Origin: an uncultured Actinomyces sp.
GTDB taxonomy: Bacteria > Actinomycetota > Actinomycetes > Actinomycetales > Actinomycetaceae
Direction: 5' to 3'
NCBI GenBank assembly: GCA_945949035.1
Contig: CAMFDH010000095.1
Location: 1 to 5,852, forward strand
DNA: 5,852 nt
Positions 5,088-5,852 of this stretch are shown piece after piece; the first letter of the stretch is position 1, and the number at the start of each line of letters is the position of its first letter. The position numbers and the translations under genes were made by a program. Below the pieces are notes generated by a model that searched no databases, was not told the origin of the DNA, and was given only the letters and a program-made list of their open reading frames with translations.

Positions 5088-5843
5088 TTGACAGCGACGA
5101 AATTTGCACCGCGTCACCGCAGTGCTAAAAAGACCAGCACACCGCTATCTGCTGTTACCGATACTTTCGTATCGAGCGGCTTTACGAAGAAGAGCGTAGC
5201 GGTTGCATCTGCTACCGGCGTTGCATTGACTGCCACCATCGCGGGTTCCGCGTTCGCTGGTCCAGTCGCGACGACTGTTCCCACCAAGCCTTCGGATGAC
5301 TTTGTCTCCAACCTTGAAGCAACCGACTCAGCAACCCTCGTGTCCCTGGACGTGCAGTGGGAACCGGGTGATGAGGTGGCGGCAACCGCTGCTGAACCCG
5401 TTGTAGAAGAGGTCGTTGAAGAGGTTGTTGAGGTCGTTCAGGAAACCGCAGTAGCTGATCGTGACTACGACCGCGTCTACGAAGAGCCGACCTACACGGC
5501 CGCTCCTCCGCAGGCCGCAGGCTCAATTGTTGAGACCGCTATGCAGTACGTGGGTTACCCCTACGTCTACGGCGGTAGCTCACCTGCCGGATTCGACTGC
5601 TCGGGCTTCGTTCTCTACGTCTTTGCGCAGCACGGCATCAGCCTGCCCCGTATCTCTGGCGACCAGGGTCGTGCAGGCACCGTTATTTCAGCTGCAGAAG
5701 CCATGCCCGGAGACCTTGTGGTCTGGGGAGACAGCCACATTGCCATCTACATTGGCAATGGAATGGTAGTCCACGCCTCCACCCCTGAAACGGGCGTTAA
5801 GGTCAGTGGACTCTGGGGCTCCTACTACTTCTCGCGAATCTAA
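5088..5843 (+). CDS. Secreted NlpC/P60 peptidoglycan hydrolase
   Basis: A 251-residue exported protein, probably a cysteine endopeptidase that cuts peptidoglycan stem peptides during cell-wall growth or daughter-cell separation. Residues 1-36 are a long basic N-region, 37-57 a hydrophobic stretch ending in AFA, with likely signal peptidase cleavage after Ala57. Residues 58-144 form a low-complexity linker with the acidic run VVEEVVEEVVEVVQE (105-119). The NlpC/P60 domain spans about 146-251: Cys171 in FDCSGF is the expected nucleophile, His217 in SHIAIYIG the base, and His229 in VVHAS the third polar residue; the GYPYVYGGSSPAGFDCSG approach is typical. No LysM, SH3b or coiled-coil domain is present, so wall targeting may depend on the linker. 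The start is TTG with GGGAG upstream, directly after an in-frame TGA. Control is probably by the promoter and c-di-AMP riboswitch before it. TAA ends the gene 9 nt before the window edge, so any terminator is out of view. Confidence 0.92.
   Translation: MTATKFAPRHRSAKKTSTPLSAVTDTFVSSGFTKKSVAVASATGVALTATIAGSAFAGPVATTVPTKPSDDFVSNLEATDSATLVSLDVQWEPGDEVAATAAEPVVEEVVEEVVEVVQETAVADRDYDRVYEEPTYTAAPPQAAGSIVETAMQYVGYPYVYGGSSPAGFDCSGFVLYVFAQHGISLPRISGDQGRAGTVISAAEAMPGDLVVWGDSHIAIYIGNGMVVHASTPETGVKVSGLWGSYYFSRI
5400..5435 (+). repeat. Short tandem Val-Val-Glu-Glu coding repeat
   Basis: Twelve-base units GTTGTAGAAGAG (5400-5411) and GTCGTTGAAGAG (5412-5423) are followed by shortened, drifting copies GTTGTTGAG and GTCGTT. 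They encode VVEE repeats in the linker before the catalytic domain. Synonymous differences between copies suggest an older expansion kept at the protein level. The role is unknown; such acidic linkers may act as spacers in the wall. Confidence 0.6.
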
Positions 5844-5852
5844 GGCGGTCCT

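Overview
This 5.85 kb window carries five intact protein genes and one structured regulatory RNA. Everything points to an actinobacterium. The coding is moderately GC-rich with G/C-ending codons. SerC belongs to the actinobacterial type, with the DGRFGSGPS and TSHRQAPV blocks. The regulator is a close DtxR/IdeR homologue. A secreted NlpC/P60 protein sits behind a ydaO-type (c-di-AMP) riboswitch, a pairing well known in Actinobacteria. A host near the Actinomycetaceae is plausible, but the window alone cannot prove the family or genus.

Layout. Positions 11-2893 (+) hold a purine permease of the NCS2/AzgA type, followed after 30 nt by an MFS exporter; the two probably form an operon. The MFS gene meets serC (4008-2890, minus strand) tail to tail, and both stop codons lie in one CTAG tetranucleotide. 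A 101-nt divergent spacer separates serC from a dtxR/ideR-like metalloregulator (4110-4835, +). The 252-nt gap 4836-5087 has no gene. It contains a good promoter with an upstream direct repeat and a c-di-AMP riboswitch aptamer (about 4930-5070). Behind it, a TTG codon starts a secreted NlpC/P60 peptidoglycan hydrolase (5088-5843, +).

How it fits together. The left half is ordinary housekeeping: nucleobase uptake, an efflux carrier, and the transaminase step of serine synthesis. The dtxR-like gene encodes a probable Fe/Mn-sensing repressor with all metal ligands conserved, but no DtxR box is visible here, so its targets appear to lie elsewhere. The most informative part is the leader of the hydrolase gene. 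A -35/-10 promoter overlaps a GTGAC-N6-GTGAC direct repeat, whose arrangement resembles MtrA-type response-regulator sites. The RNA aptamer follows. The leader also contains a 13-bp hairpin that cannot coexist with the aptamer's P1 and P2 helices as simply drawn, plus a smaller hairpin that competes with that one. This suggests a switching mechanism placed on the 5' side of the aptamer. No rRNA, tRNA, CRISPR, insertion sequence or convincing intrinsic terminator was seen. I found no clear sign of a wholly new system; the leader architecture is the best candidate for something not yet described.
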